Source: Catenulispora sp. GP43 (GTDB lineage: Bacteria; Actinomycetota; Actinomycetes; Streptomycetales; Catenulisporaceae). Taken from it: DNA of 64,000 nt. The position numbers and the translations under genes were made by a program. The stretch is from NCBI RefSeq assembly GCF_041260665.1, contig NZ_JBGCCT010000040.1, positions 49,250 through 113,249 of the forward strand. Reading direction: 5' to 3'. This document shows positions 9,543-18,372 of this stretch, piece after piece (the stretch's first letter is position 1; every line of letters starts with the position of its first letter). Under the pieces are notes generated by a model. The model made no database searches. It saw only the letters and a list, made by a program, of their open reading frames with translations, and was not told the DNA's origin.

Positions 9543-10584
9543 CGCGCCGGAAGTACAACTGCGTGTCGAACTCCACGGTGAAGCCGTTGCCGCCGAAGAT
9601 CTGCTGGGCCTTCGCCGTCACGTCCCGGAACGTGTCCCCGGCGAACAGCTTCGCCATCGGCGCCAGCTTCGCCGTGGAGCGCCCCGCGTCGCGGGCCCAC
9701 GCCGCCTCCCACACCAGGGTCTCGGCGCCGTCGACGGTGGTCACCGCGTCCGCCAGATAGTGCGCGATGGCCTGGAAGGCGCCGAGGGGCTTGTCGAACT
9801 GGCGGCGGGTCAGCGCGTAGTCGACGGTGAACTCCAGGGTCCGGCGGGCTCCGCCGGACGCCTGGGCCGCCGCCAGCACGATCGCGTCGTGCATGACCTC
9901 GTCCCAGACCGCCCAGCCGCCGCGGATGATCGAGTCTCCGGGGACGAACACGTCCTCGAAGTCGATCCGGTACTGGGTGTCGGAGGCGACGGTGAGCTGC
10001 TGCGTCAGACGCACGCCTTCGGCGGCCGGGTCCACCAGAAGGAAGAGCACCTCGTCGGTGGCCTCGTCGCGCGCCAAGGTCATGACGCGCTCCGAGCCGC
10101 GCGCATAAGGCACGTGGCGCTTGACGCCGGTCAGCCGGTAACCGCCGCCCAACGCCGCGACCGCCTGCGCCCGCACGCCGCGCGGCCCGCAGCTCCGGTC
10201 CGGCTCCAGCCACGCCACCGTGACCACCCCGGCGCCGGACGCGATCCCCGGCAACCAGCGCTGCCGTTGCTCCGCACTGCCCGCCCTCGCGAGCACCTGC
10301 CCGGCCAGCACCGTGCTCGCGAAGTGCGGTGAGGGCACCAGCGCGCGTCCGAACTCCGTGTACACCAGCGCCGCGTCCAGCAGGGTCATGTCGGTGCCGC
10401 CGTACTCCTCCGGCAGCCGCATTCCGTGCAGGCCGAGCTGCGCGGCCTGCTTCCAGAAGTCCTCCGGGTAGCGCTCAGGGTCGTTCTCCAGGGCGCGCAC
10501 GGTCGTCGGCGGAACGTGTTTGGCGCACAGGTCCCGCACCGTGTCCCGGAGCAGGATCTGCTCGTCGCTGAAGTCGAGGTCCAT
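9466..10584 (-). CDS. Acyl-CoA dehydrogenase (FadE28/ChsE1-like)
   Basis: 372-residue flavoprotein of the acyl-CoA dehydrogenase superfamily: N-terminal helical domain (DFSDEQILLRDTVRDLC), middle beta domain, C-terminal FAD domain with RRQFDKPLGAFQAIAHYLAD (about 245-264) and IFGGNGFTVEFDTQLYFRRAK (about 325-345). The usual C-terminal catalytic EGT motif is absent, as in the mycobacterial steroid-type dehydrogenases that work as heteromers in which only one subunit carries the base. It is the last of five co-directional genes, 19 nt after the MaoC gene, with an AGAAGG site. It probably partners the dehydrogenase at 12772-13974; this pairing is inferred. Confidence 0.88.
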   Translation of the reverse strand: MDLDFSDEQILLRDTVRDLCAKHVPPTTVRALENDPERYPEDFWKQAAQLGLHGMRLPEEYGGTDMTLLDAALVYTEFGRALVPSPHFASTVLAGQVLARAGSAEQRQRWLPGIASGAGVVTVAWLEPDRSCGPRGVRAQAVAALGGGYRLTGVKRHVPYARGSERVMTLARDEATDEVLFLLVDPAAEGVRLTQQLTVASDTQYRIDFEDVFVPGDSIIRGGWAVWDEVMHDAIVLAAAQASGGARRTLEFTVDYALTRRQFDKPLGAFQAIAHYLADAVTTVDGAETLVWEAAWARDAGRSTAKLAPMAKLFAGDTFRDVTAKAQQIFGGNGFTVEFDTQLYFRRAKQWQMAWWDARYLEELVAVQVLDA

Positions 10585-10603
10585 CAGGGCCTTCTCTCGC
10601 TCG

Positions 10604-11080
10604 CTAGGGGCGCCAGCGCTCGCCGCGCCGGGTCCACGGGTTGTCGTCGGGGGAGAGCGGGACGGCGATGCGGGCGGTGCACCCGGTCTTGGAGTCCGGG
10701 CCGACCGCCAGGTCCAGGGCGACCTCGAGCCAGCCGCAGCCGGCCTCGTCCACGGCCGTGGCGGTGACCGTGCCGCTGATCGTCATCGTGTCGCCGGGGA
10801 ACACCGAGTCCTTCATCCGGAAGCGCATGCGCCCCGGGCGCCCGTGCGGGCCGGTCCAGTCGGTGAGGTAGCGCTCGAACCACGCGGCCTGATTCGGGGT
10901 GTTCAGGAAGATGTCCCGGACGCCGTTGCGCTCGACGGCGAAGGCGTGGTCGTGGTGCATCGGGCGCCAGTCGCGGGTCGCCAGCGCGCCCAGGACGACG
11001 GTCGTGGCGGACACCTCGTAGGTCAGGACCGGCAGCGTGTCGCCGACGGCGACCTGGTCCAGGGTCAGCTGCGGCTTCAC
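10604..11080 (-). CDS. MaoC-type enoyl-CoA hydratase, catalytic half
   Basis: 158 residues with a single hot-dog fold. The hydratase-2 active-site pattern D-x-x-P-x-H is present as DWRPMHHD (Asp37, His42), so this subunit should carry the catalysis. GTG 11080 overlaps the stop of the preceding gene (GTGA), with GAGGAG upstream, which means translational coupling. The neighbour at 11077-11625 is a related hot-dog protein lacking the motif, so the two probably form a heterodimer as ChsH1-ChsH2 do in mycobacterial cholesterol side-chain degradation. Expected reaction: hydration of a 2-enoyl-CoA made by the operon's dehydrogenases. Confidence 0.85.
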   Translation of the reverse strand: MKPQLTLDQVAVGDTLPVLTYEVSATTVVLGALATRDWRPMHHDHAFAVERNGVRDIFLNTPNQAAWFERYLTDWTGPHGRPGRMRFRMKDSVFPGDTMTISGTVTATAVDEAGCGWLEVALDLAVGPDSKTGCTARIAVPLSPDDNPWTRRGERWRP

Positions 11081-11625
11081 GAGCTCCTCGCCTCCTCGCG
11101 CCGGTAGCCGAACCCGGTGTAGGACTCCACGCCGCACAGCTCGCCGCGCACGTTCCGGTATTCGACGTCGATGGTCCAGAACCGGCCGCGGCCCAGCTTC
11201 GTGGTCTTCACGCCGCTCACCGAGCGCAGGCGCTGGCAGGTGGTGAGGACGTCCCCGGGGCGGACCGGCTCGTGGAAGACCGTGGTGAACTCCGCGATGA
11301 TCGCCTCGGGCAGGTCCAGCCGCCTCTTCAGGTCGAAGTGCACCTGGAGCGGGAGCTGCGGCTCGTCCCGGCCGGGAGCCCAGTGGTGCGGCCGGAACCA
11401 GGTCGACAGCATCGACGGCGGCGCGATCGGGCCCCCGGTGATCTCGGCGGCGGCGGTCTCGTTCCAGTAGAGCGGGTTGCCGTTCTCGACCGAGGCGCAG
11501 GAGGTCCAGATGTAGCCGCGCTCCACGGGGAAGTCGGCGGTCTGCTCGTGGACCGTCTGGTCGATGAGGGCTGTGACGTCGCCCGGGAGGTCGTCGGAGA
11601 GGTTGTCGGAGAGCTCGTCGGTCAT
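11077..11625 (-). CDS. FAS1-like/MaoC N-terminal hydratase partner, non-catalytic half
   Basis: 182 residues. The hot-dog region includes YIWTSCASVENGNPLYWNE (39-56) and GGPIAPPSMLSTWFRP (about 63-78); the latter resembles the APP-M segment of N-terminal MaoC-like domains (PF13452 type). The Asp and His of the hydratase motif are replaced: NPLYWNE stands where a catalytic NPxHxD would be. It therefore looks like the structural half of a heterodimer with the gene at 10604-11080. The first 25 residues are acidic and probably disordered. Its ATG overlaps the stop of the upstream gene (ATGA). Confidence 0.82.
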   Translation of the reverse strand: MTDELSDNLSDDLPGDVTALIDQTVHEQTADFPVERGYIWTSCASVENGNPLYWNETAAAEITGGPIAPPSMLSTWFRPHHWAPGRDEPQLPLQVHFDLKRRLDLPEAIIAEFTTVFHEPVRPGDVLTTCQRLRSVSGVKTTKLGRGRFWTIDVEYRNVRGELCGVESYTGFGYRREEARSS

Positions 11626-12770
11626 GCCACGGTGCCTTCCTCCAGCAGTTCCTTGATCTCGGCCTCGGTGAATCCGGCTTCCAGCAGCAGCTCGGGGCTG
11701 TGGGTGCCGGCGGGGAGGTGGTTGGGGAGTTCGGGACGGAGCATCCCGGCCAACAGCGGCGCGGTCTGGCGCACGACGCCGTGCTCGGGGTGGATCGCTT
11801 CGACGAACGCGTCCCGGGACCGGTATTGGGGATCCTCGGTCACCTCGGCGACGGTGAGGATCGGGGCGACGCAGGTGTCCGCGCCGGACAGCACCGCGAC
11901 CCAGGTGTCACGGTCCTTCGCGGACAGCGCCTCGGTGATGTCGGCGCGGATCCGGTCTTGGACGGCGTCGTCGCTCTGGTGCGCGGCCCATTTCTGGAGT
12001 CCGAGCAGGCGGCAGAAGTTCGCCCAGAACTTCGGCTCGATCGCGGCGACGGCGAGCCAGCGGCCGTCGCCGGCCGGGTAGGTGCCGTAGCAGGCGTAGC
12101 GGCCGGTGGTCATCGAATGCTGATAGCCGGGTTCGCTGCCGGTGGCCAGGAATTCGTCCACGGCCAGTGACATCAGCGACAGCACTCCGTCCGCGACGGA
12201 TACGTCGAGGTAGGCGCCTTCGCCCTGCACCAGCGCCGCGAGGATGGCGATCACCGCGTGCATGCCGCCGCCGGCGCTGTCGGCCAGCGTCGCGCCCGGA
12301 AGCGCCGGGTTGCCGCGCGCGCCGGGTTCGCCGACGGCCAGGTAGCCGCCGACGGCGAGGTAGTCCAGGTCGTGGCCGGCCCATTGGGCGGCGGGGCCGG
12401 ATTGCCCGAAGCCGGTGGTCGAGCAGTACACGATCTCCGGATTGCCGGCGCGCACCGCGTCGTAGCCGATGCCGAGCCGGTCGGTGACCCCCGGTCGGAA
12501 GGACTCGATCACGACGTCGGCGCGCTCGGTCATGCGCAGGAACGTCTCCCGGCCGCGGTCGGATTTCAGGTCGAGCAGGATCCGGCGCATGCCGCGGTGG
12601 CCGCTGTAGGCGTGGAAGACCGGGGTGATCTGGACCGCGCCGCGCGAGGGCACCGCGCCGACGTTCACCACCTCGGCCCCGTAATCCGCCAGCCACCGCC
12701 CGGCGCGCGCCGCCGGGCCGACGCTGGCGAGGTTCAGCACCTTGACACCGGCCAGCAGTGGTCCCGCCAT
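11622..12770 (-). CDS. Family III CoA-transferase, alpha-methylacyl-CoA racemase-like
   Basis: 382 residues of the CaiB/BaiF superfamily. The segment GHDLDYLAVGGYL (132-144) and LADSAGGGMHA (162-172) match the racemase branch better than formyl-CoA transferase: His133 and Asp164 sit where alpha-methylacyl-CoA racemase has its His/Asp acid-base pair. Known racemases epimerise 2-methyl-branched acyl-CoAs such as steroid and isoprenoid side chains. A CoA-transferase role cannot be excluded. The ATG starts one base after the stop of the upstream dehydrogenase and the 3' end overlaps the next gene by 4 bp. Confidence 0.85.
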   Translation of the reverse strand: MAGPLLAGVKVLNLASVGPAARAGRWLADYGAEVVNVGAVPSRGAVQITPVFHAYSGHRGMRRILLDLKSDRGRETFLRMTERADVVIESFRPGVTDRLGIGYDAVRAGNPEIVYCSTTGFGQSGPAAQWAGHDLDYLAVGGYLAVGEPGARGNPALPGATLADSAGGGMHAVIAILAALVQGEGAYLDVSVADGVLSLMSLAVDEFLATGSEPGYQHSMTTGRYACYGTYPAGDGRWLAVAAIEPKFWANFCRLLGLQKWAAHQSDDAVQDRIRADITEALSAKDRDTWVAVLSGADTCVAPILTVAEVTEDPQYRSRDAFVEAIHPEHGVVRQTAPLLAGMLRPELPNHLPAGTHSPELLLEAGFTEAEIKELLEEGTVA

Positions 12771-12771
12771 C

Positions 12772-13974
12772 TCAGAAGTTCTTCGGCAGGCCCAGGCGCC
12801 GGCGCGCGATGATGTTCTTCTGCACCTCCGAGGTGCCGCCGCCGATGGTGTCCAGCACCGTGTACCGGTACGTCGACTCCGCGCGTCCGGCCATCGGCGC
12901 CTCCTCGGTGCCCACGCGCAGCTGCGATCCCGGCGCGGCCAGGTCCATCGCGGCGTCGGCGACGCGCTGGGACAGCTCGGTCGCGTACAGCTTGTACTCG
13001 CTGGACTCGGTGGTCGGCGGCGGGCCGGATCTCATCGAGGCCGCGACCACCCGCAGGCCCAGCAGCCGGGCCACCTCGGCCTCGGTGGCCAGGCGTGCCA
13101 CGCGGCGGCGGGTGACCGGATCCCCGCGGACCGGCTCGTCGTCGACCTCGGCGGTGCGCAGCCAGTCGACCAGCAGCTCGAAGCGCGCGGCGATCGGGGA
13201 GTAGGTGAACATCGTGAAGCGTTCGAGGTCCAGGGCCTCGGAGATGTACTGGAAGCCCTTGTTCAGCTCGCCGACGCGGTGGTCGTCGGGGACGAAGACG
13301 TCGTCGAAGAACACCGAGTTGGTGCGCTCGTCGCCCATCGTCCAGATGCCCTGGATCGTGATGCCGGGATGGTCCAGCGGGACCAGGAACAGCGTGATGC
13401 CGAAGTGCTTGGGCGCCTCGGGGTCGGTGCGCGCGCCGACCCAGTACCACTCGGCGAAGTGCGCGGAGGTGGTCCAGGTCTTCTGGCCGTTCAGGATCCA
13501 GCCCTCGACGCTGTCGCGGGTGGTGCGCTCGGCCTTGAGCTTCATCGAGGCGGCGTCCGAGCCGGAGTCCGGTTCGCTGTAGCCGACCGCGAACTCGACC
13601 TCGTTGCGCAGGATCCTGGGCAGGAACTCCTGCTTCAGGTACGGCGAGCCGTGGGCCAGGATCGTCTTGCCGATGATGCCGACGCCCTTGCCGATCTGCG
13701 GGGCGCCGCGCCGGGCCAGCGCCTCGTTCAGCAGGTACTCGTAGACCCCGTCGCCCTCGGCCCCGCCCCACTCCTTGGGCCAGGTGATGCCCAGCCAGCC
13801 GCGCTCGCCCATCTTCTTCATGAACGCGCGGCGCGGCGGGGTGTCGACGATCTGGGCCATGTTCTCCCGGGTGACGTCGAAGACGCTGGTGTCACCGGGG
13901 GTCTGTTCGGTGTCGAGGAAGGTTTCGACGTCGGCGGCGAAGGCCCGCTGCTCGGGCGTGAAGTCGAAGTCCAT
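12772..13974 (-). CDS. Acyl-CoA dehydrogenase (FadE29/ChsE2-like), first gene of operon
   Basis: 400-residue FAD enzyme. Features: MDFDFTPEQRAF start, GITWPKEWGG, YSEPDSGSDAASMK (about 134-147), NGQKTWTTSAHFAEWYWVGART, and the C-terminal DTIGGGTSEVQKNIIARRRLG. The position that holds the catalytic Glu in medium-chain dehydrogenase is Gly here (GGGTSE), typical of bacterial dehydrogenases for steroid or bulky acyl-CoAs. The frame stays open far upstream (to 15966), but ATG 13974 is right: it begins the family's N-terminus and the operator palindrome lies 16 bp before it. It is read first in the operon ending at 9466 and is divergent from the SARP regulator. Confidence 0.9.
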   Translation of the reverse strand: MDFDFTPEQRAFAADVETFLDTEQTPGDTSVFDVTRENMAQIVDTPPRRAFMKKMGERGWLGITWPKEWGGAEGDGVYEYLLNEALARRGAPQIGKGVGIIGKTILAHGSPYLKQEFLPRILRNEVEFAVGYSEPDSGSDAASMKLKAERTTRDSVEGWILNGQKTWTTSAHFAEWYWVGARTDPEAPKHFGITLFLVPLDHPGITIQGIWTMGDERTNSVFFDDVFVPDDHRVGELNKGFQYISEALDLERFTMFTYSPIAARFELLVDWLRTAEVDDEPVRGDPVTRRRVARLATEAEVARLLGLRVVAASMRSGPPPTTESSEYKLYATELSQRVADAAMDLAAPGSQLRVGTEEAPMAGRAESTYRYTVLDTIGGGTSEVQKNIIARRRLGLPKNF

Positions 13975-13990
13975 AGTGCGGTGAACATAT

Positions 13991-14009
13991 ATCTGACGGC
14001 ATGTCAGAT
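13991..14009. promoter_or_regulatory. 19-bp palindromic operator, copy A
   Basis: ATCTGACGGCATGTCAGAT: perfect 7-bp arms (ATCTGAC / GTCAGAT) around a 5-bp centre. It ends 16 bp upstream of the first gene of the acyl-CoA operon and lies near the -35 region of the divergent SARP gene, so it could control both. A near-identical palindrome stands at 21791-21809. The form suits a TetR-family repressor, but no candidate regulator is adjacent. Confidence 0.8.
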
Positions 14010-14031
14010 CAATACTCGCCACCGGCCCGCG

Positions 14032-14037
14032 TATCCT
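14032..14037 (+). promoter_or_regulatory. -10 hexamer of the SARP gene
   Basis: TATCCT lies 6 nt before GTG 14044 and no Shine-Dalgarno sequence is present, which suggests a leaderless transcript and fixes the start of the regulator. Confidence 0.5.
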
Positions 14038-14043
14038 GCCCGG

Positions 14044-17000
14044 GTGGCAGAAAGCGCGTGGCGGTTCAGCGTCCTCGGCCCGGTGCGGGGCTGGGGTCCG
14101 TACGGCGAACTCGACCTCGGCTCGCCCCAGCAGCGCGAACTGCTGGCCCTGCTGGTGCTGCGGCCCGGCCGCGCGGCCATGGCCGAGGAGCTCATCGACG
14201 CGCTGTGGGGCGGCGACGCGCCGAAGGGCGCGCTGAGCACCATCCGCACCTACGCCTCGCGGCTGCGCCGGGCGCTGTCCGACCCGGAGCACCCGGTCAG
14301 CCCGATCAGCTCCGTGGCCGGCGGCTACGCCCTCACCGTCGCCCCGGCGGCGGTGGACGCGCTGGCCTTCGAGGCCGGCCGGACCGCGGCGGCGGGCCTG
14401 CGGGCCGGCGGCGACCTGATCGGCGCGGCCCGTCGGCTGCACGAGGCGCTGCAGCTGTGGCAGGGGGAACCGCTGGCCGGGCTGACCGGGCCGTTCGCGC
14501 TGGCGCAGCGCGCGCAGTGGACCGAGCGCCGCCTCGGCGCGCTGGAGGTCAGGATCGCGCTGGACCTGGAGGTCGGACGCTACGGCGCGGTGACGGCCGA
14601 GCTGGCGGCGCTGGCGGCGGAGTTCCCGCTCCGGGAACGCTTCCGCGAACTGCAGATGGTCGCGCTGTCCCGCAGCGGACGCAAAGCCGAGGCACTGGCC
14701 GTCTACGAACAGACGCGGCGCACGCTCGCCGAGGAGCTCGGGGTCGATCCGGGTCCTGATCTGCGGGCGCTGTATCGGCGGGTGGCGGCCGGATCGGCCG
14801 ATGCCGACTCGGTGAACGGCTCCAGACGCGGTGCGGGGCGGTCCGGGGGTCCGGGGGACTCCGGCTCTGCGTCGCCGGGCTTCGGCGGTGCGTCGGGGCT
14901 GTCGGGGCAGTCGGCTCCCATGGTCGCCATGGTTGGCACGGTTGGCACGGCTGGCACGGTCGCCACCGATGCGGCGGCTTCGCCGTCCGCCGCGGGCCCG
15001 GCCGGCCCGGCCGCCCCGGCTGCCCCGTGTGTCCCGGCCCAGCTCCCAGCCGACGTCGCCGACTTCACCGGCCGCGCCCTGTGGTCGCGCCAGCTGCTGG
15101 AGCTGATGCAGCCCGGCGACGCCATGCCGCTGGCCGTGCTCTCCGGCATCGGCGGCGCGGGCAAGTCCACGCTCGCGGTCCACACCGCGCACCTGGCCGC
15201 CGCTCGGTTCCCCGACGGCCAGCTGTTCGCCGCGCTGCGCGGGACCGACCGGGAGCCGGCCGATCCCGGCGGCGTGCTCGGCGGGTTCCTGCGGGCCCTG
15301 GGCACCGATCCGGGCGCCGTGCCGGACACCGTGCAGGAGCGCTTCGAGCTGTTCCGCAGCACCCTGGCCGGACGGCGGGTGCTGATCGTGCTCGACGACG
15401 TCCGCGACGCCGAGCAGATCCGGCCCCTGCTGCCCGGCATCCCCGGCTGCGCGGTCCTGGCCACCAGCCGCTCCCGGCTCACCGGCGTCCCCGGCGCGCG
15501 CCTGCTGGAGCTCGGCGCCTTCCACCCCGACGAGGCGCTGGCGCTGTTCAGCGCCGTGGCCGGCCCGGACCGGGTGGCCGGCTCGGAGGCGGCCGTGCGG
15601 CGCGCGGTCGCGGTGTGCGGACACCTGCCGCTGGCAGTGCGGATCCTGGCCTCGCGCCTGGCCGCCCGGCCGCACTGGACCGCCGAGACGCTGGCCGGCC
15701 GGCTGTGCGACGAGGCCCGGCGGCTGGACGAGCTGCGGGCCGGGGACCTGGCCGTGGAGGCGACGTTCCGGCTCGGGTACGAGCACCTGCGGCCGGAGCA
15801 GGCGCACGCCTTCCGGCTGCTGGCCGTGCCCGACGGCCCGGACATCGGCGTCGAGGCGGTCGCGGCCCTGCTGCGCTGCCCGGAGCAGGAGGCCGAGGAC
15901 CTGGCCGAGGGGCTGGTCGACCTGTGCCTGGTGGAGTCGCCGAGCCCGGGACGCTACCGGCTGCACGCGCTGCTGCGGATGTTCGCGCGCCGGCTGGCGG
16001 CGGAGATCGACGGCCCGGCTGCGCCGCGCGCAGCGCTGGACCGCTTAATCCGGCACTACCTGGGCCTCTCCGCCGCCGCGGCGAGCACGGTGAACAGCTG
16101 CGCGGCCAACCTCGTCGGGCTGATATCGGCGCCGCGGGGCGTCCAGGTCCCGGCCGATCCCGGGGAGTGCATGGCGTGGGGCGAGCGGGAGCGCGAGGCG
16201 GTGTGCGCGGCGGCCGCGCAGGCGCTGCTGAGCAGGCATGCGGGCTCTGATTCCGGCGTCGGTGCCGGTGCCGGTGTTGGCGTCGACGCCGGCGCCGGCG
16301 CGGCCGAGACCGTCGACACCGTCGCCGATCTCTTGTACTGGCTGGGCATCCTGTGCCAGTCCGGCCCCGGCGACCAGGACCTGGCGCGGCTGGCGGCGGT
16401 CGTCATCGACGAGGCCGACCGCGACGGCAACCGCCGCGCCGAGGTCATCGCCCGCTCGCAGCTCGCGTATTCGCTGTCGCAGTCCTGGTACCTGGCCGAG
16501 GCCGACGTGCAGGCCTCCGCGGCCGTCGCCGTGGCCCGCGGCCTCTCCGAGCCCGGCTACCTGCTCGAAGCGCTGTCGGTGCTGTCCGCGAACCACTGGC
16601 GGGCCGGGCACGACGAGGAGTCCATGCGGGCCGCCGCCGAGGCGCTGCGCCTGCTGGAGGACAACGACGCCGGGTGGGAGCAGCTGTCCGAGGCGCAGCT
16701 CAACCTGTCCCAGAGCCTGTGCCGCGTCCAGCGGCCGCAGGAGGCCCGGGAGCTCGCCGAGCGCGGCCTGGCCCTGCGCCGTGCCCACGGCGACGCCCGG
16801 GGCCTGGCCGACGGCCTGCACGCCACCGGGATGGTGCTGCGCGAGGCCGGCTGCCCCGACCGCGCCGCGGCCTGCCACCGCGAGGCCTCCGACATCCACC
16901 GGGGCATCGGCCAGCACCGCCGGCTGGGCTGGTCGCAGCTCCGGCTCGCCGAGGCCCTCGCCGACCAGGGCGTGGACGAGGAGGCGCTGGAGGCGGCCGG

Positions 17001-17316
17001 CCAGGCCGCCGAGACGCTCACCGAACTCGGCGACCGCCCCGGCCGGGGCCTGGCGCTGGCGCTGGTCGGCCGCATCCGCGAGCGGCTCGGCGACCCGGAC
17101 GGCGCCCGCGCGGCGTGGCAGGACGCGTACTCGGTGTTCGACGGGACGTCCTCGCCGGTGACGGCCGAGCTGCGCAAGCTGCTCGGGCTCGATGCCGGGT
17201 CCGGCGGCCTGCTCGGCGCCGAGGCCGAGGCAGAGGCCGGGCCCGAGCCGGCCGGGCGGCCGGCCGAGCAGTGGCCGCCGTGGATGCCTCGGCATCCGGT
17301 GCCGCCGCGGGTTTAG
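14044..17316 (+). CDS. SARP/AfsR-type regulator with NB-ARC and TPR domains
   Basis: 1090 residues. Order: OmpR-like winged helix (about 1-95, with SPQQRELLALLVLRPG and ELIDALWGG), bacterial transcriptional activator domain (about 100-245, ending in LAEELGVDPGPDLRALY), a Gly/Ala/Ser-rich linker (250-325), NB-ARC ATPase with Walker A GIGGAGKST (about 367-375) and Walker B LIVLDDV (447-453), then TPR-like helices (about 770-1040). AfsR-like proteins activate secondary-metabolism or neighbouring genes. No biosynthetic cluster is beside it; the closest targets are the divergent acyl-CoA operon and itself. The frame is open upstream to 12742 but that part is antisense to the dehydrogenase. GTG 14044 is supported by TATCCT 6 nt before it. 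Confidence 0.9.
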   Translation: MAESAWRFSVLGPVRGWGPYGELDLGSPQQRELLALLVLRPGRAAMAEELIDALWGGDAPKGALSTIRTYASRLRRALSDPEHPVSPISSVAGGYALTVAPAAVDALAFEAGRTAAAGLRAGGDLIGAARRLHEALQLWQGEPLAGLTGPFALAQRAQWTERRLGALEVRIALDLEVGRYGAVTAELAALAAEFPLRERFRELQMVALSRSGRKAEALAVYEQTRRTLAEELGVDPGPDLRALYRRVAAGSADADSVNGSRRGAGRSGGPGDSGSASPGFGGASGLSGQSAPMVAMVGTVGTAGTVATDAAASPSAAGPAGPAAPAAPCVPAQLPADVADFTGRALWSRQLLELMQPGDAMPLAVLSGIGGAGKSTLAVHTAHLAAARFPDGQLFAALRGTDREPADPGGVLGGFLRALGTDPGAVPDTVQERFELFRSTLAGRRVLIVLDDVRDAEQIRPLLPGIPGCAVLATSRSRLTGVPGARLLELGAFHPDEALALFSAVAGPDRVAGSEAAVRRAVAVCGHLPLAVRILASRLAARPHWTAETLAGRLCDEARRLDELRAGDLAVEATFRLGYEHLRPEQAHAFRLLAVPDGPDIGVEAVAALLRCPEQEAEDLAEGLVDLCLVESPSPGRYRLHALLRMFARRLAAEIDGPAAPRAALDRLIRHYLGLSAAAASTVNSCAANLVGLISAPRGVQVPADPGECMAWGEREREAVCAAAAQALLSRHAGSDSGVGAGAGVGVDAGAGAAETVDTVADLLYWLGILCQSGPGDQDLARLAAVVIDEADRDGNRRAEVIARSQLAYSLSQSWYLAEADVQASAAVAVARGLSEPGYLLEALSVLSANHWRAGHDEESMRAAAEALRLLEDNDAGWEQLSEAQLNLSQSLCRVQRPQEARELAERGLALRRAHGDARGLADGLHATGMVLREAGCPDRAAACHREASDIHRGIGQHRRLGWSQLRLAEALADQGVDEEALEAAGQAAETLTELGDRPGRGLALALVGRIRERLGDPDGARAAWQDAYSVFDGTSSPVTAELRKLLGLDAGSGGLLGAEAEAEAGPEPAGRPAEQWPPWMPRHPVPPRV

Positions 17317-17356
17317 CGGTTCGCGGCGGCGATGGTGTCGTGGTCGTGGCGGCTGC

Positions 17357-18355
17357 TTACACGGCCGCCTCCGCGTCCAATTCCATCTCGGCCAGAGTCT
17401 TCGCCAGCGCGGTGGCCACCTCCTGCGGCACGTCCACCGCCCCGAGCCCGTCCTCGAGCTGCGCCACCGAGCTGACCCCGAACACCGGCACGATCGCCGG
17501 ATCGCCCTTCATCAGCCACGCCAGGGCCAGCTGCGTGCGGCTCACCCCGGCCTCGTCGGCGGCGTGCCACAGGGCCTGGACCCGCCGCTGGTTCTCCGGG
17601 CTCTGATACTGCCGCGGCAGCGGCCGGTCGGCGCGGACCAGCGAGCCCTCCAGGAGCGAGGAGTAGGCCATCATCGACAGCTCGCCGGCCCGCACCATGG
17701 CCAGCAGCTCGTCGTCGGCCGGCTCCTGCGGCGAGGTGAAGCTCGCGCCGGGCAGCGCGCGCAGGAAGCCGTGGCGCTGCTGGACCGCCGTGTAGCCGGG
17801 GACGCCCAGCTCCTCAGCGGCGGCCCGGGCCCGCTTGACCCGCGTGGTCGGGTGGTTCGAGACGCCGGCGACGGCGACCTTGCCCTGCACGATCAGCTCC
17901 CCGAACGCGCCGGCGGTCTCGGTGAAGGTGACCGACAGGTCCTCGATGTGCGCGAACAGCACCTCGACGTGGTCGGTGCCCAGCCGCTGCAGGCTGCCCT
18001 CGATGGCCTTGCGGATCGCGGGGGCCGACAGTCCTTCGGCGTTGCGTGGCCACGGCACCGAGCCCAGCGCCGGGTCCGGCTGCGCGCCGAGCTTGGTGGA
18101 GATCACCATCTCCTCGCGGCAGCCGCGCGCCGCCATCCAGCGGCCCACCGTCTGCTCGCTCTCGTGCCCGGTGGCGCCCTCGACCCAGAACGAGTAGCAG
18201 TCGGCGGTGTCCAGGAAGGTCCCGCCGGCCTCGCGGAAGCGGTCCAGGATCGCGAAGGAGGTCGGTTCGTCGATGGTGGTGCCGAACATCATGGTGCCCA
18301 GCGCCAGCGTGCTCACTCGCGGCCCACCGTGGCCGCCGAAGATCGTGGTGTCCAT
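17357..18355 (-). CDS. Aldo/keto reductase
   Basis: 332 residues of the AKR superfamily (NADPH-linked carbonyl reductase, TIM barrel). The catalytic Asp49, Tyr54 and Lys88 are visible in FLDTADCYSFW and ISTKLG, with a His in VEVLFAHIEDL as the fourth member; the C-terminal half has a cofactor-binding ALAWLMKGDPAIVPVFGVSS. Substrate unknown. ATG 18355 was chosen over in-frame ATGs at 18364 and 18421 because a MerR-type promoter upstream would start transcription at or next to it. Divergent MerR gene at 18414 is the likely regulator. Confidence 0.88.
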   Translation of the reverse strand: MDTTIFGGHGGPRVSTLALGTMMFGTTIDEPTSFAILDRFREAGGTFLDTADCYSFWVEGATGHESEQTVGRWMAARGCREEMVISTKLGAQPDPALGSVPWPRNAEGLSAPAIRKAIEGSLQRLGTDHVEVLFAHIEDLSVTFTETAGAFGELIVQGKVAVAGVSNHPTTRVKRARAAAEELGVPGYTAVQQRHGFLRALPGASFTSPQEPADDELLAMVRAGELSMMAYSSLLEGSLVRADRPLPRQYQSPENQRRVQALWHAADEAGVSRTQLALAWLMKGDPAIVPVFGVSSVAQLEDGLGAVDVPQEVATALAKTLAEMELDAEAAV

Positions 18356-18372
18356 GGCGACCATCGTGGAAT

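Noticed and set aside
12742..14043. Upstream extension of the SARP reading frame (about 430 codons).
   Set aside because: It is antisense to the acyl-CoA dehydrogenase, has no family similarity, and the SARP N-terminus plus a -10 element begin at 14044.
13975..15966. Upstream extension of the minus-strand dehydrogenase frame giving a 1064-residue ORF.
   Set aside because: The added part is the antisense shadow of the SARP gene; the dehydrogenase starts naturally at MDFDFTPEQ.
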